Assembly: GCA_040219735.1 (NCBI GenBank)
Contig: JAVJRX010000147.1
Reading direction: 5' to 3' (one strand)
Length of the DNA stretch: 64,000 nt
DNA from: Coleofasciculus sp040219735
GTDB lineage: Bacteria > Cyanobacteriota > Cyanobacteriia > Cyanobacteriales > Coleofasciculaceae
The notes beneath the pieces were generated by a model, which saw only the letters and a list, made by a program, of their open reading frames with translations, searched no databases and had not been told where the DNA came from. Position 1 is the first letter of the stretch. Each line of letters starts with the position of its first letter. The position numbers and the translations under genes were made by a program. This document shows positions 51,370 to 61,667 of the stretch, in pieces.

Positions 51370-52263
51370 TCACGGACTTTGAGCCGAATCAAGCTGGAAC
51401 ATCACTGGCGCTTCCCCCGATCCACCGCCCATAATCACGACTTTAGCATTGTCGGAACTCGCCAGTTTTTCCATTGCTTCAATTTCCTTTAACCTGAGAA
51501 ATTGCGGATTAAGAGCCTGAGAGATAAGCTTTTGAGCATCTGCTGTCCCTCTAGCTTCAATACGTTTGCGTTCTGCCTCTTGACGCTCTTTTTCTAAGGT
51601 AAATTTCATTTGCTGGCTTTCTTGCTCTGTAGCCAGCTTCTGCTGTACAGCCGCTTGCAGCGTTTCTGGCAATTTAACTTCTCTCAACAGAGCCTGATCA
51701 ACCACAAAACCTAGGGGAGTCAACTGTTCACTTAGCCGTTGACGAAGCTGATTGGCAACCTCTTGTCGTTTCGACGAGTAAATGGCTTCGGCTGGATAAC
51801 TAGCGGTAATTTCTCGCACCAGGGAACGAAATCGGGAAGTGATAATGTCCGTTTCTTCCGTGCCAATCGTTTTATACACATCGGCTGCTTTGTTAGGCTC
51901 AAGTCTGTACTGAAGAGAGACATCGATATTAAACGCTAATCCTTCCTGGGATGTCGCTTCGATGGTTTCCTTGATATCTCGCAGTCGCGTGGAAAAATCT
52001 TCCACCTCAGCGAACGGGTTCACTAAATGGACACCTGGATTGAGGGGGCGTTGATCTACTTTTCCGAATAATTCGACTACACCAACATTCCCCGCCGGGA
52101 TAATAATCAGAGTTCTAAAAACGGAGGCAATCACAGCAACGACGCCAACGAGCAATGCTACGGCTCGCACGGTTAAGCTTGTCCGTTTATCGGGAATTTT
52201 GGCACTCGTCAAAAAGACGAGGATTGCCACAAGGGTGGTTAAGAGTGAAGCAATGAATGACAT
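51370..52263 (-). CDS. SPFH/prohibitin-family protein
   Basis: 297 residues. Two hydrophobic N-terminal stretches (FIASLLTTLVAILVFLTSA and VRAVALLVGVVAVIASVF) anchor it in the membrane; the SPFH/Band 7 domain follows (about 60-230: GNVGVVELFGKVDQRPLNPG, SLQYRLEPNKAADVYKTIGT). The C-terminus is a charged coiled coil (TEQESQQMKFTLEKERQEAE). Prohibitin-like proteins form rings in membranes and modulate proteases such as FtsH. No nfeD partner lies next to it. ATG at 52263. Family assignment is firm; physiological role is not. Confidence 0.92.
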   Translation of the reverse strand: MSFIASLLTTLVAILVFLTSAKIPDKRTSLTVRAVALLVGVVAVIASVFRTLIIIPAGNVGVVELFGKVDQRPLNPGVHLVNPFAEVEDFSTRLRDIKETIEATSQEGLAFNIDVSLQYRLEPNKAADVYKTIGTEETDIITSRFRSLVREITASYPAEAIYSSKRQEVANQLRQRLSEQLTPLGFVVDQALLREVKLPETLQAAVQQKLATEQESQQMKFTLEKERQEAERKRIEARGTADAQKLISQALNPQFLRLKEIEAMEKLASSDNAKVVIMGGGSGEAPVMFQLDSAQSP

Positions 52264-52399
52264 AAGCGTTTTTAAGGAATGGTTTCGTCAGTTTCTCTGT
52301 ATTGAACAGCCGTCACTGGCGAGTTTATACCGATCACTCTGGCTTCAGGTTTGAATTCTACGCAGAAGATCTATTTTGGTTATAAAAATTAATATACAA

Positions 52400-52537
52400 G
52401 ACCTTTCACGGGAAGTCTCTTGCGCTAACGACAGTCGGGGCGGGTTTAGCCAGATTTGGGTGAAACCGAAAAGATAATCGTAAAACCCGCCCCGAAAAAC
52501 GTGCCCAGCTTCCAGACGTGCCATGGCACGTCTGGAA
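52400..52537. repeat. Composite repeat: family B hairpin plus perfect 28-bp palindrome
   Basis: Bases 52405-52418 carry ttcacgggaagtct, 52437-52493 the 57-bp hairpin with ggggcgggttt/aaacccgcccc arms, and 52510-52537 a perfect palindrome with arms ttccagacgtgcca/tggcacgtctggaa. The same hairpin-then-palindrome order occurs at 63640-63731. The palindrome is related to family A (core gccatggc). Confidence 0.9.
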
Positions 52538-52551
52538 CATGGCTCCCCCTG

Positions 52552-55500
52552 CTACTCCAAGGGATTGGTTCTGATCTGGATTTGACAGCGTTCGAGATAA
52601 CTTTGGGCGGCGCGATCGCCAGAATGATAGTCTAGGCATTCTTGAAATAAACTGGTGGCTTCGGCAAAAGAACAGAAATGATACAACATCACGGCTTTTT
52701 CAAATGTATTTTTCGTGACAAGTTTGGCGTTTCGGAGTTCAGGAGGATCGGCGGAAAACACTTCAAATAAACCCACGGCTTTGGCTTTGCCTTTAGCTTT
52801 CACTTGTTCGATAAAGCGAAAGTCATAGTCTAAGGGATTATTTAACCGCCCCAAGGTTTGATGGGTGATTAAAAACGAAATCCCGTAGATTTTGGTTAAC
52901 CCTTCGATCCGCGCGGAAAGGTTCACTGCATCGCCAATCGCAGTTCCATCCATGCGCCCCAATCCACCTACGGTGCCTAACATTAACAATCCCGTATGTA
53001 ACCCAATACCAATCCGTAAGGGTTTCCGATTTCGTTGTTGTCGAATTTGATTATATTGATTTAACGCTTCCAGCATGGCAATTCCTCCTTGAACCGCATC
53101 ATCAGCCAAATTAGGAAACAATGCCATAATCGCATCACCGATATATTTATCGATAAATCCGCCATGGTTTTGAATTTGTGGTTCCATATAACTGAGATAC
53201 TCGTTAATAAACGCAAAATTTTCCGCCGGAGTCATCTGTTCTGATAAGGTGGTAAAATCCCGAATATCGGCGAATAAAACCGTCATTTCCCGTTCAACTT
53301 GATCCCCCAGTTCAACATCAACAATGCTCGCTTTGTCTAAAAAGCTGAGAAACTGAGCCGGGATGAACCGTTCATAGGCGGCGTTTAAGGTGGTGATATT
53401 GTCATAGAGTTTGGCATTTTCTAAGGAAATAGCCACTTGGGTGGCGAGGGTTCGTAACAGTGCCATGCGCTGTTGGGTAAAGGCTCCGGTTGTGAGATTA
53501 TTTTCCAGATAGATAATCCCTTGGAGTCTGCCTTGATTAATTAACGGCGTACAGGCGATAGATAAACACTGATACTGTTGAATATAGGGATCGTTGGCAA
53601 AGTTATCGTCACGAGTCGCATCATTTAACACCACTGTTTTGCAAGTGCGGGCGACATAATGGACAATCTTTGAGGAGAGCCGTTCAAACTGCTCCAGAGG
53701 AATCGATTGCAGTACGGGAATGTCCTGGGAATCAGCTTCTTTTGTCGCTTCCACAAGTAACCCCTTGCTACTGGGTAAAATCAAGATACCCCGTTGTGCT
53801 CCAGCGTTTTCAACCAGAATATTCATTAAATTTGCCAGCAATTTATCTAAAACTATCTCGCTGGAAATCGCATTGGTGGATTTGATGGTTGTGGCTAAAT
53901 CTAACAGTTCACCCTTCGTCGAGTCGCTGGTTGTGTAAGTATTGAATGTTTTTGAGATAGGCAGTTGAGCTGTTGGCGATCGCAACAATTTCGGGTATTT
54001 TGCTTCTAACACCTCAACTTTCCGTTTCGCCCCCCAAATTGTATATCCATAATGAGCATTTTTGATATAAATTTGAGCAAATTCTGGCTTGTTTTCCCCT
54101 AGCCAAAATCGAGCAGCTAGTTCATTGGCTAAAGCTTCATTTTGAATAAACTTGTTGACTCTGGCAGACTCAATGGCACGATCGTACAACCGCATCGCTT
54201 CTATCTCATGTCCCGAAATCCGTGACATTTCGGCGGCGATTAACAAATATTTATGCAGGAAGTTTTCGGGACAATTATCCGCCCAATTTTTTAGTTGCTG
54301 TTGATTTCGCTCTAACTGCTGCCAATACTGTTTCTTTGTGTCCTCAGTTGCCTCTGGATAAAGGGATGTCAGAATTAAGGAATAGTAAAAATTATATTCA
54401 GCCCCTTGGAAATGACCTAACACAAAATCGATAAAATTGCCAGCCTCTAAAATCGCGGCGAAAGCCATCTCAAACTCCTCATAGAGATACAATAGTTGAG
54501 CTTTAAAAATACTAAACGTACACAGCCAAGCCCAACTATTGTTAACGCGACAGGTTTCCAAATAGCCACATTCATTAAACTCGTCGTTGTGAAACTCTAG
54601 GTGACTCTGAGTCAGTCCCAACAAATTCAATAAAGCTAGGTGAAATCCCACCATGCCATCAATTGCCCACTGATTTTTTGTCTTTTGCAAAAACTGCAAA
54701 TAATTGGGCAAAAGTTCCAGAATTTCTTCCAGATTTACCCCTTGATAAAACAAGTAACGCAACTGATGTTCTAAGGCATAGCCAGAGTGGCGTAATTCAC
54801 CCGATGACAACCCCGCGTGATAGGCATCATCAAAAATCTGTTTGGCTAAATTGAGGGGCTTCACCCAATGATTTAAATGACCCGCCAAAACCAAACAAGC
54901 GGCACATTTTTGAAACGGACTGTTGAAGCGCTCACTCAACTTTACCGCCAAACAACCAAACTCATATCCTGATTGATAATCCCCTAAAACCGAACCCAAA
55001 ATAATGCCATACGTCACATAACCCTTTGCCGATTCGGGAATATTGCCATAGCACAGAGAAATATTGACCATCTTAACCACAATAACAGGGTAGAGTTCCT
55101 GATTAGAAAAATAAGCAGGAGGGTCAATATTGATCAATAATTGCAATACCATTTTCTGTTCAGGACTCGTAATTTCCGGTTCTGATAACAATGAAGCAAT
55201 CTCGCGATCGCCTAAGTTTTGTTTGGCTTGTTCAACTTCCACATCCAGCGCCGCTTTCAGCTTAGTTTTGGGTAAATCCACGCCAAACAACGCCAAGGCT
55301 TTTCGTCCGGTTTCAATCGCTTCTGAGTATCGAGCCATCAGCGTGTATTGAATACTGAGCTGTTTATAAATTTCTCCTTTGTCTAATATCGACTTCACCT
55401 GTTTCAAGGTAGACTTGAGCAGATCTTCTGATCTATCTAAATCTCCGTTTAAATATTCAACTAAACTTCGTTCTTTATATAACTCCAAAACCAAATCATA

Positions 55501-57852
55501 CTGACTTGACCATGCTTCATCCGTTAACTCTTCCATTGCCACGACTAAATAGTCCCTAGCTGCCCCATAAGCCGTGGCATTTTTGGCTTGTTTCCCGGCT
55601 AACAGGTTTAACTTGACTAACTCTAACCGTTCGGCTACATCGGTGATCAGCGACCGACCTGCATTCAAGCGATCGACGATTTCAAAAAGTTTTTCGGTTC
55701 GTTCTTGGCTAGAGAGCTTTTCCAACAACAGCCGACCAATTCTCAGATTCAGTTCTTTTTTTTGATGGTCATTAATTAACGAATATGCAGCTTGTTGAAT
55801 CCGATCATGTCCAAATTTATAGGACTGAATCAGCAAATTTTCATCGGCTTCGGATAAGGAAAAAATAAAGCCATTTTCTAGGGCGACTTTTAATAAGTCA
55901 AAAATATCTTGAGGCGATTTTTTCTCAACCCAGGTCAGAATTTTCAAGTCAAACTCTGCACCACAAGAAGCAGCTATGGATAAAATCTGTTGGCTAGAGG
56001 AGGGTAGTTTTTTCAGTTTCCCCACCATTAGTTCTACCACGTTATCTGTAAAGCCTGTTCGTTCAATCGCCGCCAAATCCCATTGCCAACGTCGCTGTTG
56101 CCGATTAAACTGTAGAAATTTCTCGCCGTATAATGTTTGCAAGAATTCATTCACAAAGAACGGATTACCTCCCGTTTTTTGCCAAACTAAACGGGCTAAA
56201 TTGTGAAGCTGTGGCGGCGGATGCTGGAGAGTGTCGTGAGTTAAACAACTGATTTGCTCGAAGGACAGGGGATTTAAGCAAATAGTCTGAATCCCGTTAC
56301 CCTTAATTTGCTGGAGTTTTTGCAAGGAAATTGCCAAGGGATGACTGACGGAGACTTCATTATCTCGATAGGCTCCCAAGAGTAAAAGATAGTGGGTTTC
56401 ACCGTCGATTAAAATTCGTTCCATTAGTTTTAAGGTTGCCAAATCCGCCCATTGGAGGTCATCCAAGAAAATGGTTAACGGATGCTTAACACTGCAAAAC
56501 GTGCGGATAAAGTTGCTAAACACCAAATTGAAACGGTTTTGGGATTCGTTGACGCCTAATAGGGGAACAGATGGTTGTTGACCGATAATGAGTTCGACTT
56601 CGGGAATAACATCAATAATAATTTGCCCATTTTTTCCCAACGCCTGCAATAGTTTTTCTCGCCAAACTTGCAATTGCTCCTCGGTTTCTCCTAATAATTG
56701 CTCAATCAACCGACGAAACGCCGTCACGATTGCCGAATAGGGAATAGTGCGTTGAAATTGGTCAAATTTACCGGAAATAAAATAGCCTCGACGTGCTGTA
56801 ATTGGTTTATACAGTTCTTGAACCAAGGAGGATTTACCGATACCCGAATACCCAGTCACTAGCATCAAGTCAACGGTTCCTGTCGCACATACTCGTTCAT
56901 AAGCTGCCAATAATGTGGCGATTTCGGCGTCTCGTCCGTAGAGTTTTTGGGGAATTTGAAAGCGCTCAGAGCTATCCTGTTGACCGAGAGTAAAAGAAGC
57001 AATAGTCTGGGTTTCTGTTAATTGTTTTAGGCAGGTTTCTAAATCCGCTTTTAATCCATCAGCACTTTGATAGCGATCTTCAGCATTTTTCGCCATCAAC
57101 TTGATCACGATATCGGCAATCACGGGTGGAATCTGTTCGCCCTTTTCTGTCTCTTGATGGGATAGCGACGGTGGAGTTTTGGCGATATGACAATGGACTA
57201 ATTCTAGGGGATCGGTACTAGCAAAGGGCAATTGACCCGTTAGCATTTCATAGAACGTCACTCCCAAGGAATAAAAATCGGTGCGATAATCTAACCCCCG
57301 ATTCATTCTCCCCGTTTGTTCTGGAGAAATATAAGCCAGGGTGCCTTCTAAAATATTGGGATTTTTTAGGGTAGGATTTTCTCGACTCAGTTGAGTGGCA
57401 ATGCCAAAGTCAATAATTTTTAGGTCTTGGGTTTCGGGATTAAAAACAATATTAGCGGGATTAATATCTTTGTGAATGATATGTTGAGCGTGAATTTGTG
57501 CTAAACTATTGGTAATCCCAATTGCCAGGACTAAAAATTCCTGTAGGGAAAGGGGTTCTCGCTGTTTCAGCCATTGTTGGAGAGAAAGTCCACCAAAATC
57601 CTCAAGGGCGATCGCGTAACTGCGTCCCCATTCTTCCAGACTATAGGCTTTAACGATACCGGGAGACTTTAATTGGCAGGTGAGATAATATTCTTGTTTA
57701 TAGCGTCGAATTTGCTCGGTTGTGGGATAGTCTCGGTTAAGAAATTTGAGGATGACGGGTTGGCGATCATGAATCCGCCGAGTGCGATACACTTGGGAGT
57801 TCTCGCTACCATGGATTTGCCTGAACTCTTCGTATCCAGCAAGAGAAACCAT
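52552..57852 (-). CDS. Ser/Thr kinase-AAA ATPase-GAF-class III cyclase fusion
   Basis: 1766 residues. Order: a Ser/Thr protein kinase (about 1-270; Lys36, catalytic HKDINPANI at 127-135, DFG at 148-150, with HKD replacing HRD); a large AAA_16 ATPase with GYSGIGKSSLVQEL near 333; helical TPR-like region (about 640-1280); a GAF domain (about 1330-1480; LLANLMNILVENAGAQRGIL); and a class III adenylate/guanylate cyclase (about 1520-1700) with VLFADIRDFTTLSEQM, GGFIDKYIGDAIMALFPN and GIGLHTGLLMLGTVGG. The metal-binding Asp residues (FAD and GDAIMAL) are present. This HSTK-like architecture is common in cyanobacteria and should join phosphorylation and cyclic-nucleotide signalling, with light or redox sensing by GAF. 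No chromophore Cys motif was identified. ATG at 57852. Confidence 0.93.
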   Translation of the reverse strand: MVSLAGYEEFRQIHGSENSQVYRTRRIHDRQPVILKFLNRDYPTTEQIRRYKQEYYLTCQLKSPGIVKAYSLEEWGRSYAIALEDFGGLSLQQWLKQREPLSLQEFLVLAIGITNSLAQIHAQHIIHKDINPANIVFNPETQDLKIIDFGIATQLSRENPTLKNPNILEGTLAYISPEQTGRMNRGLDYRTDFYSLGVTFYEMLTGQLPFASTDPLELVHCHIAKTPPSLSHQETEKGEQIPPVIADIVIKLMAKNAEDRYQSADGLKADLETCLKQLTETQTIASFTLGQQDSSERFQIPQKLYGRDAEIATLLAAYERVCATGTVDLMLVTGYSGIGKSSLVQELYKPITARRGYFISGKFDQFQRTIPYSAIVTAFRRLIEQLLGETEEQLQVWREKLLQALGKNGQIIIDVIPEVELIIGQQPSVPLLGVNESQNRFNLVFSNFIRTFCSVKHPLTIFLDDLQWADLATLKLMERILIDGETHYLLLLGAYRDNEVSVSHPLAISLQKLQQIKGNGIQTICLNPLSFEQISCLTHDTLQHPPPQLHNLARLVWQKTGGNPFFVNEFLQTLYGEKFLQFNRQQRRWQWDLAAIERTGFTDNVVELMVGKLKKLPSSSQQILSIAASCGAEFDLKILTWVEKKSPQDIFDLLKVALENGFIFSLSEADENLLIQSYKFGHDRIQQAAYSLINDHQKKELNLRIGRLLLEKLSSQERTEKLFEIVDRLNAGRSLITDVAERLELVKLNLLAGKQAKNATAYGAARDYLVVAMEELTDEAWSSQYDLVLELYKERSLVEYLNGDLDRSEDLLKSTLKQVKSILDKGEIYKQLSIQYTLMARYSEAIETGRKALALFGVDLPKTKLKAALDVEVEQAKQNLGDREIASLLSEPEITSPEQKMVLQLLINIDPPAYFSNQELYPVIVVKMVNISLCYGNIPESAKGYVTYGIILGSVLGDYQSGYEFGCLAVKLSERFNSPFQKCAACLVLAGHLNHWVKPLNLAKQIFDDAYHAGLSSGELRHSGYALEHQLRYLFYQGVNLEEILELLPNYLQFLQKTKNQWAIDGMVGFHLALLNLLGLTQSHLEFHNDEFNECGYLETCRVNNSWAWLCTFSIFKAQLLYLYEEFEMAFAAILEAGNFIDFVLGHFQGAEYNFYYSLILTSLYPEATEDTKKQYWQQLERNQQQLKNWADNCPENFLHKYLLIAAEMSRISGHEIEAMRLYDRAIESARVNKFIQNEALANELAARFWLGENKPEFAQIYIKNAHYGYTIWGAKRKVEVLEAKYPKLLRSPTAQLPISKTFNTYTTSDSTKGELLDLATTIKSTNAISSEIVLDKLLANLMNILVENAGAQRGILILPSSKGLLVEATKEADSQDIPVLQSIPLEQFERLSSKIVHYVARTCKTVVLNDATRDDNFANDPYIQQYQCLSIACTPLINQGRLQGIIYLENNLTTGAFTQQRMALLRTLATQVAISLENAKLYDNITTLNAAYERFIPAQFLSFLDKASIVDVELGDQVEREMTVLFADIRDFTTLSEQMTPAENFAFINEYLSYMEPQIQNHGGFIDKYIGDAIMALFPNLADDAVQGGIAMLEALNQYNQIRQQRNRKPLRIGIGLHTGLLMLGTVGGLGRMDGTAIGDAVNLSARIEGLTKIYGISFLITHQTLGRLNNPLDYDFRFIEQVKAKGKAKAVGLFEVFSADPPELRNAKLVTKNTFEKAVMLYHFCSFAEATSLFQECLDYHSGDRAAQSYLERCQIQIRTNPLE

Positions 57853-58184
57853 GCCATGTATGACTAGAGGGGAATTTTAATATTCTGGTTGTAACATACA
57901 AGTTTCATAATTCGTCATTCGTCCTACTCGCTTCGCTCTAAGCAAGCTACCGGCTCGGCACAGCTAAAATTGTGGGATAGATTTGACGGTTTGATGGGCG
58001 CACGTCGGTGCGCCCCTACAATGCTAATCCACCATTTTAACTGTGCCACGCCACTAATACCTAATACCTAATACCTAATACCCAAAAACGTATTCAGCTT
58101 TCCCCTACTGATTCGGTTTGTAGTCAACGCTAATGTGGTTATGGCGAAAACAGCGCAACTACAAACCTAACTTCATTTCAGTGT
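57853..58184. other. Intergenic region with small hairpins and heptamers
   Basis: About 330 bp without a gene between two minus-strand genes. It contains a perfect hairpin gggcgcacgtcggtgcgccc (57996-58015) and tandem taatacc repeats (about 58054-58080). The kinase promoter should lie near its left end. Confidence 0.6.
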
Positions 58185-60245
58185 CTATCCGTTGCCATTC
58201 CCATTCCCCGTAGTCGCCAGGACATTATCAGCTAACTTACCCGGAACTTCCTGGAGATGGTCATACTCCCAGTTAAAGAAGCCAATCCCTAAGGTGAGCG
58301 ATCGCAACTCTATGATAAAGTCATGCATTTCCGCCTGAGGCAAATACCCAGACACTCGATCCCATCCGTTCCAACCCGAAACGGGTTCATAGTTGAGAAT
58401 TTGTCCCCGACGTCCGGATATCAGTTGCAGCACTTTCGAGGTAAATTCCGTTGGCGCAGATACCTGAATTGTCATAATCGGTTCCAATAAAACCGGATTA
58501 CACTTGGGCATTCCTTCCGTCATAGCCACTCGTGCGGCTTGTTTAAACGCCTGTTCCGAACTATCGACGGAATGATAAGACCCATTGGTTAAGGTGACTT
58601 CTACATCGACGACAGGGAAGCCCAAAGGACCTTGGGATAAATACTCCCGCACCCCCGTTTCCACACCCGGAATATACTGTTTCGGCACAGCACCACCGAC
58701 AATCGTTTCCGAGAAGCTAAAGCCTTCACCGCGTTCCATGGGCTTAATATCCAGGTACACATCCCCAAATTGCCCATGACCGCCACTTTGGTGCTTATAT
58801 CGCCCGTGGGAGGACATGGATTTACGAATCGTTTCTTTGTAAGGAATCCGAGGGAGATGAGTATTCATCGGCAAATTATATTTGCGCCGCAGTCGGTCTA
58901 ACGCCACTTGCAGATGAATTTCACCTTGTCCCCAGAGGATAATTTCATGGGTATCCTCATGTTGTTCCCAAGCTAATGACGGATCTTCTTCTAAAAGCTT
59001 CGTCAGCGCCCCACTGAGCTTAACTTCATCTTTGCGCTGTTCGGCAGTAATCGCTAAGCCATATACGGGTTTCATTGCTGGGGCTTTCGGTAATTCTTTT
59101 GCCCCCTTCTCGTCTGTACTCAGGGTGTCACCGGTGTGAATCCCCTCTAATCGTCCGATCGCGACAATATCACCTGCCTTTGCCTCTGGAGTAGACTGTT
59201 GTTGCTGACCAAAGATATGGTATAGTCCACCAGCCCGAATCCCCTTGAGAACCGCGCCATCGGTGAGTTGACCTGCCCAAACCCGCGCCAGAGAAAGTTT
59301 ACCCCCTTGGGGCGTGTAATAGGTTTTCAGCACCTGCGCCACGGTTGCACCACCTTTACCCGTCAATCCCCGACGTTCAGCCGTGGCTTCTGGGGCTGGG
59401 GCTTCCCGTAATAGGGCATCAACCAGGTGGCGCACCCCATAATCTTGTTCGGCGACACCGATAAATACAGGCACAATTAAATCCGCCCCCAATTCCATTT
59501 TCAAATCCTTGACAATTTCCTCTTGGGGCGGTTCAATTTCCTCTAAGAGTTCTTCGAGTAAGTGGTCATCAAAATCTGCCAACGCTTCCAGCATTTCTTC
59601 CCGTGCGGCGTGTTCGGCGTCTTTGAGGGACTCAGGCAGGGGTATCGGGTCAGCCGGAGCGCCTGTATGATAATGAAAAGCTTGTTCTGTGACTAAATCA
59701 ATAAACCCGATTAGCTGTTCTCCTTTGCCAATCGGGTACTGATGGGGAATGATCGGGCGGGAGGATACCCCTTTCAAGGCGTCTAAAATCTGGCGATAGG
59801 ATTGACCGCAGGCTCCCCCGTCACAGGAGAGTTGATCGATTTTGTTGACAAAGACGAGGTGGGGGATTTTCCAGTCATCCAGGAACTTGAACAAGGGGGC
59901 GAGCATCAGAACGCGATCGCTAGTTGGTTCGCAGACCACCACAGCGGCATCGACACCCATCAGAGCATTATAGGTTTCTTGGGCAAACTCAATCGAACCT
60001 GGACAGTCAATCCAGTTAAAGCGAATGTTCTGGTATTCGGTACTGGCGACATTAATCTCCACCGTCATCGTGCGATCGCGTGCTTCGGCGATCGCATCCC
60101 CTACGGTATTTCCATCTTTGATGCTTCCTTTGCGAGATGTTGCCCCAGTAACGAACAACAAACTTTCTAACAGGCTGGTTTTACCACTCAAATAAGGACC
60201 CACAATTGCCACATTACGGATGGCGGTTACAGCGTTTTGGTTCAT
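58185..60245 (-). CDS. Elongation factor G paralogue (EF-G2-like)
   Basis: 686 residues. The translational GTPase domain has NVAIVGPYLSGKTSLLESLL (G1), FNWIDCPGSIEF (G3, with DCPG) and HLVFVNKIDQL (G4 NKID). Later domains include VAIGRLEGIHTGDTLS (domain 2), a domain III/IV with GGHGQFGDVYLDIKPMERG and VDVEVTLTNGSYHSVDSSEQ, and domain V with EPIMTIQVSAPTEFTSKVLQ. The G2 region has an atypical pattern (AIAEARDRTMTVEINVAS) rather than the canonical RGITI, typical of the EF-G2/SpoIIE-like paralogues in cyanobacteria and spirochaetes. Function besides or instead of translocation is unclear. ATG at 60245. Confidence 0.9.
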   Translation of the reverse strand: MNQNAVTAIRNVAIVGPYLSGKTSLLESLLFVTGATSRKGSIKDGNTVGDAIAEARDRTMTVEINVASTEYQNIRFNWIDCPGSIEFAQETYNALMGVDAAVVVCEPTSDRVLMLAPLFKFLDDWKIPHLVFVNKIDQLSCDGGACGQSYRQILDALKGVSSRPIIPHQYPIGKGEQLIGFIDLVTEQAFHYHTGAPADPIPLPESLKDAEHAAREEMLEALADFDDHLLEELLEEIEPPQEEIVKDLKMELGADLIVPVFIGVAEQDYGVRHLVDALLREAPAPEATAERRGLTGKGGATVAQVLKTYYTPQGGKLSLARVWAGQLTDGAVLKGIRAGGLYHIFGQQQQSTPEAKAGDIVAIGRLEGIHTGDTLSTDEKGAKELPKAPAMKPVYGLAITAEQRKDEVKLSGALTKLLEEDPSLAWEQHEDTHEIILWGQGEIHLQVALDRLRRKYNLPMNTHLPRIPYKETIRKSMSSHGRYKHQSGGHGQFGDVYLDIKPMERGEGFSFSETIVGGAVPKQYIPGVETGVREYLSQGPLGFPVVDVEVTLTNGSYHSVDSSEQAFKQAARVAMTEGMPKCNPVLLEPIMTIQVSAPTEFTSKVLQLISGRRGQILNYEPVSGWNGWDRVSGYLPQAEMHDFIIELRSLTLGIGFFNWEYDHLQEVPGKLADNVLATTGNGNGNG

Positions 60246-60536
60246 AATTTTCCCCCGGACTAACGGTAATCAGGTGATCAGTTAAGGGAGTGAAGTCTTG
60301 TCTGCTCTCTCAATTCAGCGATTGGTTCACCTCTTAATCTGCCCATCTGTGGCATTTATCGTTTGGCTGAGCAGATGATCAACTCTCTGTTTATCTTAGC
60401 AGGGGGTTTGGGGAGGTTGTAAGACCCACGCTGTAATCTATGATGAGCGCGATGGGATACACGACTTCCCCAAGTTAATTTAGGTAACTTAATGTTCACC
60501 TAAATTAACATTTAACAGTACACGACTAACCATTAA

Positions 60537-61467
60537 ATGTTATATAATAGTGGTATGCTGACCTTTAACTATCGCTACCGAATCTATCCAGATGCCACTC
60601 AAGAGCAACGGTTGATTGAGTGGATGGAAATTTGCCGCCGTGCATACAACTATGCATTGGGGGAGATAAAGGATTGGTGCAATAGTCGTAAATGCTTGAT
60701 TGATAGATGCTCCCTGAAAAAAGAGTATATCATTCCAGCCAATGCCACATTTCCTGGTGAAGTGCAGCAGCTTAATAATTTACCGAAAGCTAAGAAGGAA
60801 TTCCCCAATTTAAAGGCAGTTCCTTCCCAAGTTCTCCAGCAATCAATTAAGCAGTTGCATAGAAGCTGGGATTATTTTAGATCTCGTGGGTTTGGTTTTC
60901 CCCGACCTAAAAAGTTTGGGCAGTTCAAGTCGTTGCTGTTTCCTCAGTTCAAGGAAAATCCAGTAACAAACCTTCATGTCAAACTACCAAAATTGGGGAC
61001 GATACCAATTAACCTGCACCGACCTATTCCATCTGGGTTTACGGTTAAGCAGGTGCGAATTATACGCAAAGCTGATAAATGGTATGCATCGGTCAACATT
61101 CAGTGTGCTATCAGTGTCCCTGACCCTAATCCTCACGGACACCCAATCGGGGTAGATGTAGGTGTAGGGGCGAAGCATTTGCGTACTATACTTATGCCAC
61201 TTCCTGTTCACTAATCTCCGCAAATGCTTCGCCCTTACTTGCTGTTGTTGATGCCAGAGGCACTTCTCAGGAGTGTCCTGAATGCAAAAGTGAAGTCAAA
61301 AAAGATCTGAGCGTCCGGGTACATGATTGCCCTCGCTGCGGCTATCAAACCGACAGAGATGTCGCCAGTGGTCAGGTGATTAGAAACCGAGGAATAGAAC
61401 AAATTAGTACCGCAGGACTTGCGGGAATGGAAACTGCCTGTGCAGCCGATCTACCGGGGACGTAGAG
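60537..61467 (+). pseudogene. TnpB (IS200/IS605-type) with internal deletion filled by a hairpin element
   Basis: A plus-strand TnpB remnant starts MLYNSGMLTFNYRYRIYPDA (Met at 60537 or 60555) and runs through the normal helical and beta region to the RuvC-I Asp (PIGVDVGVG, about 61145-61171). There the homology breaks at a hairpin-type insert (61164-61238). It resumes after it in another frame with the zinc ribbon VDARGTSQECPECKSEVKKD and CPRCGYQTDRDVASGQVIRN, finishing at a TAG at 61465-61467. About 130-150 residues, including RuvC-II, are missing. The element lacks tnpA, like other solo tnpB elements. Inactive. Confidence 0.85.
61164..61238. mobile_element. MITE-like hairpin element inside the tnpB remnant
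   Basis: Perfect 16-bp inverted arms gggcgaagcatttgcg (61168-61183) and cgcaaatgcttcgccc (61219-61234) with a 35-base loop, framed by gta and ttac. It sits at the point where the TnpB core is missing. No transposase. Confidence 0.8.
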
Positions 61468-61555
61468 ACGCGCTTTTGAAGCGTCTGTTCATCTAGGCAA
61501 GTGGCGAAACCCCGAAAGGGAAAAACCAGGAAATCCTCAAAGTGATTTGGGGAAG

Positions 61556-61585
61556 CCTACACCATAATCTCTAATTTGGTGTAGG
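61556..61585. repeat. Hairpin after the tnpB remnant
   Basis: Perfect 9-bp stem cctacacca / tggtgtagg with a 12-base loop. No T-run follows, so it is more likely the right terminus or subterminal hairpin of the decayed IS than a terminator. A family A relic with gtagagacgcgctt lies at 61462. Confidence 0.5.
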
Positions 61586-61667
61586 AGGATGTCACAGCCA
61601 TATCTGTTGCCATAAGGTATAATTCATAAGGCAAGTAATTTTAACATTTTTTTAACATTTTTTGATA

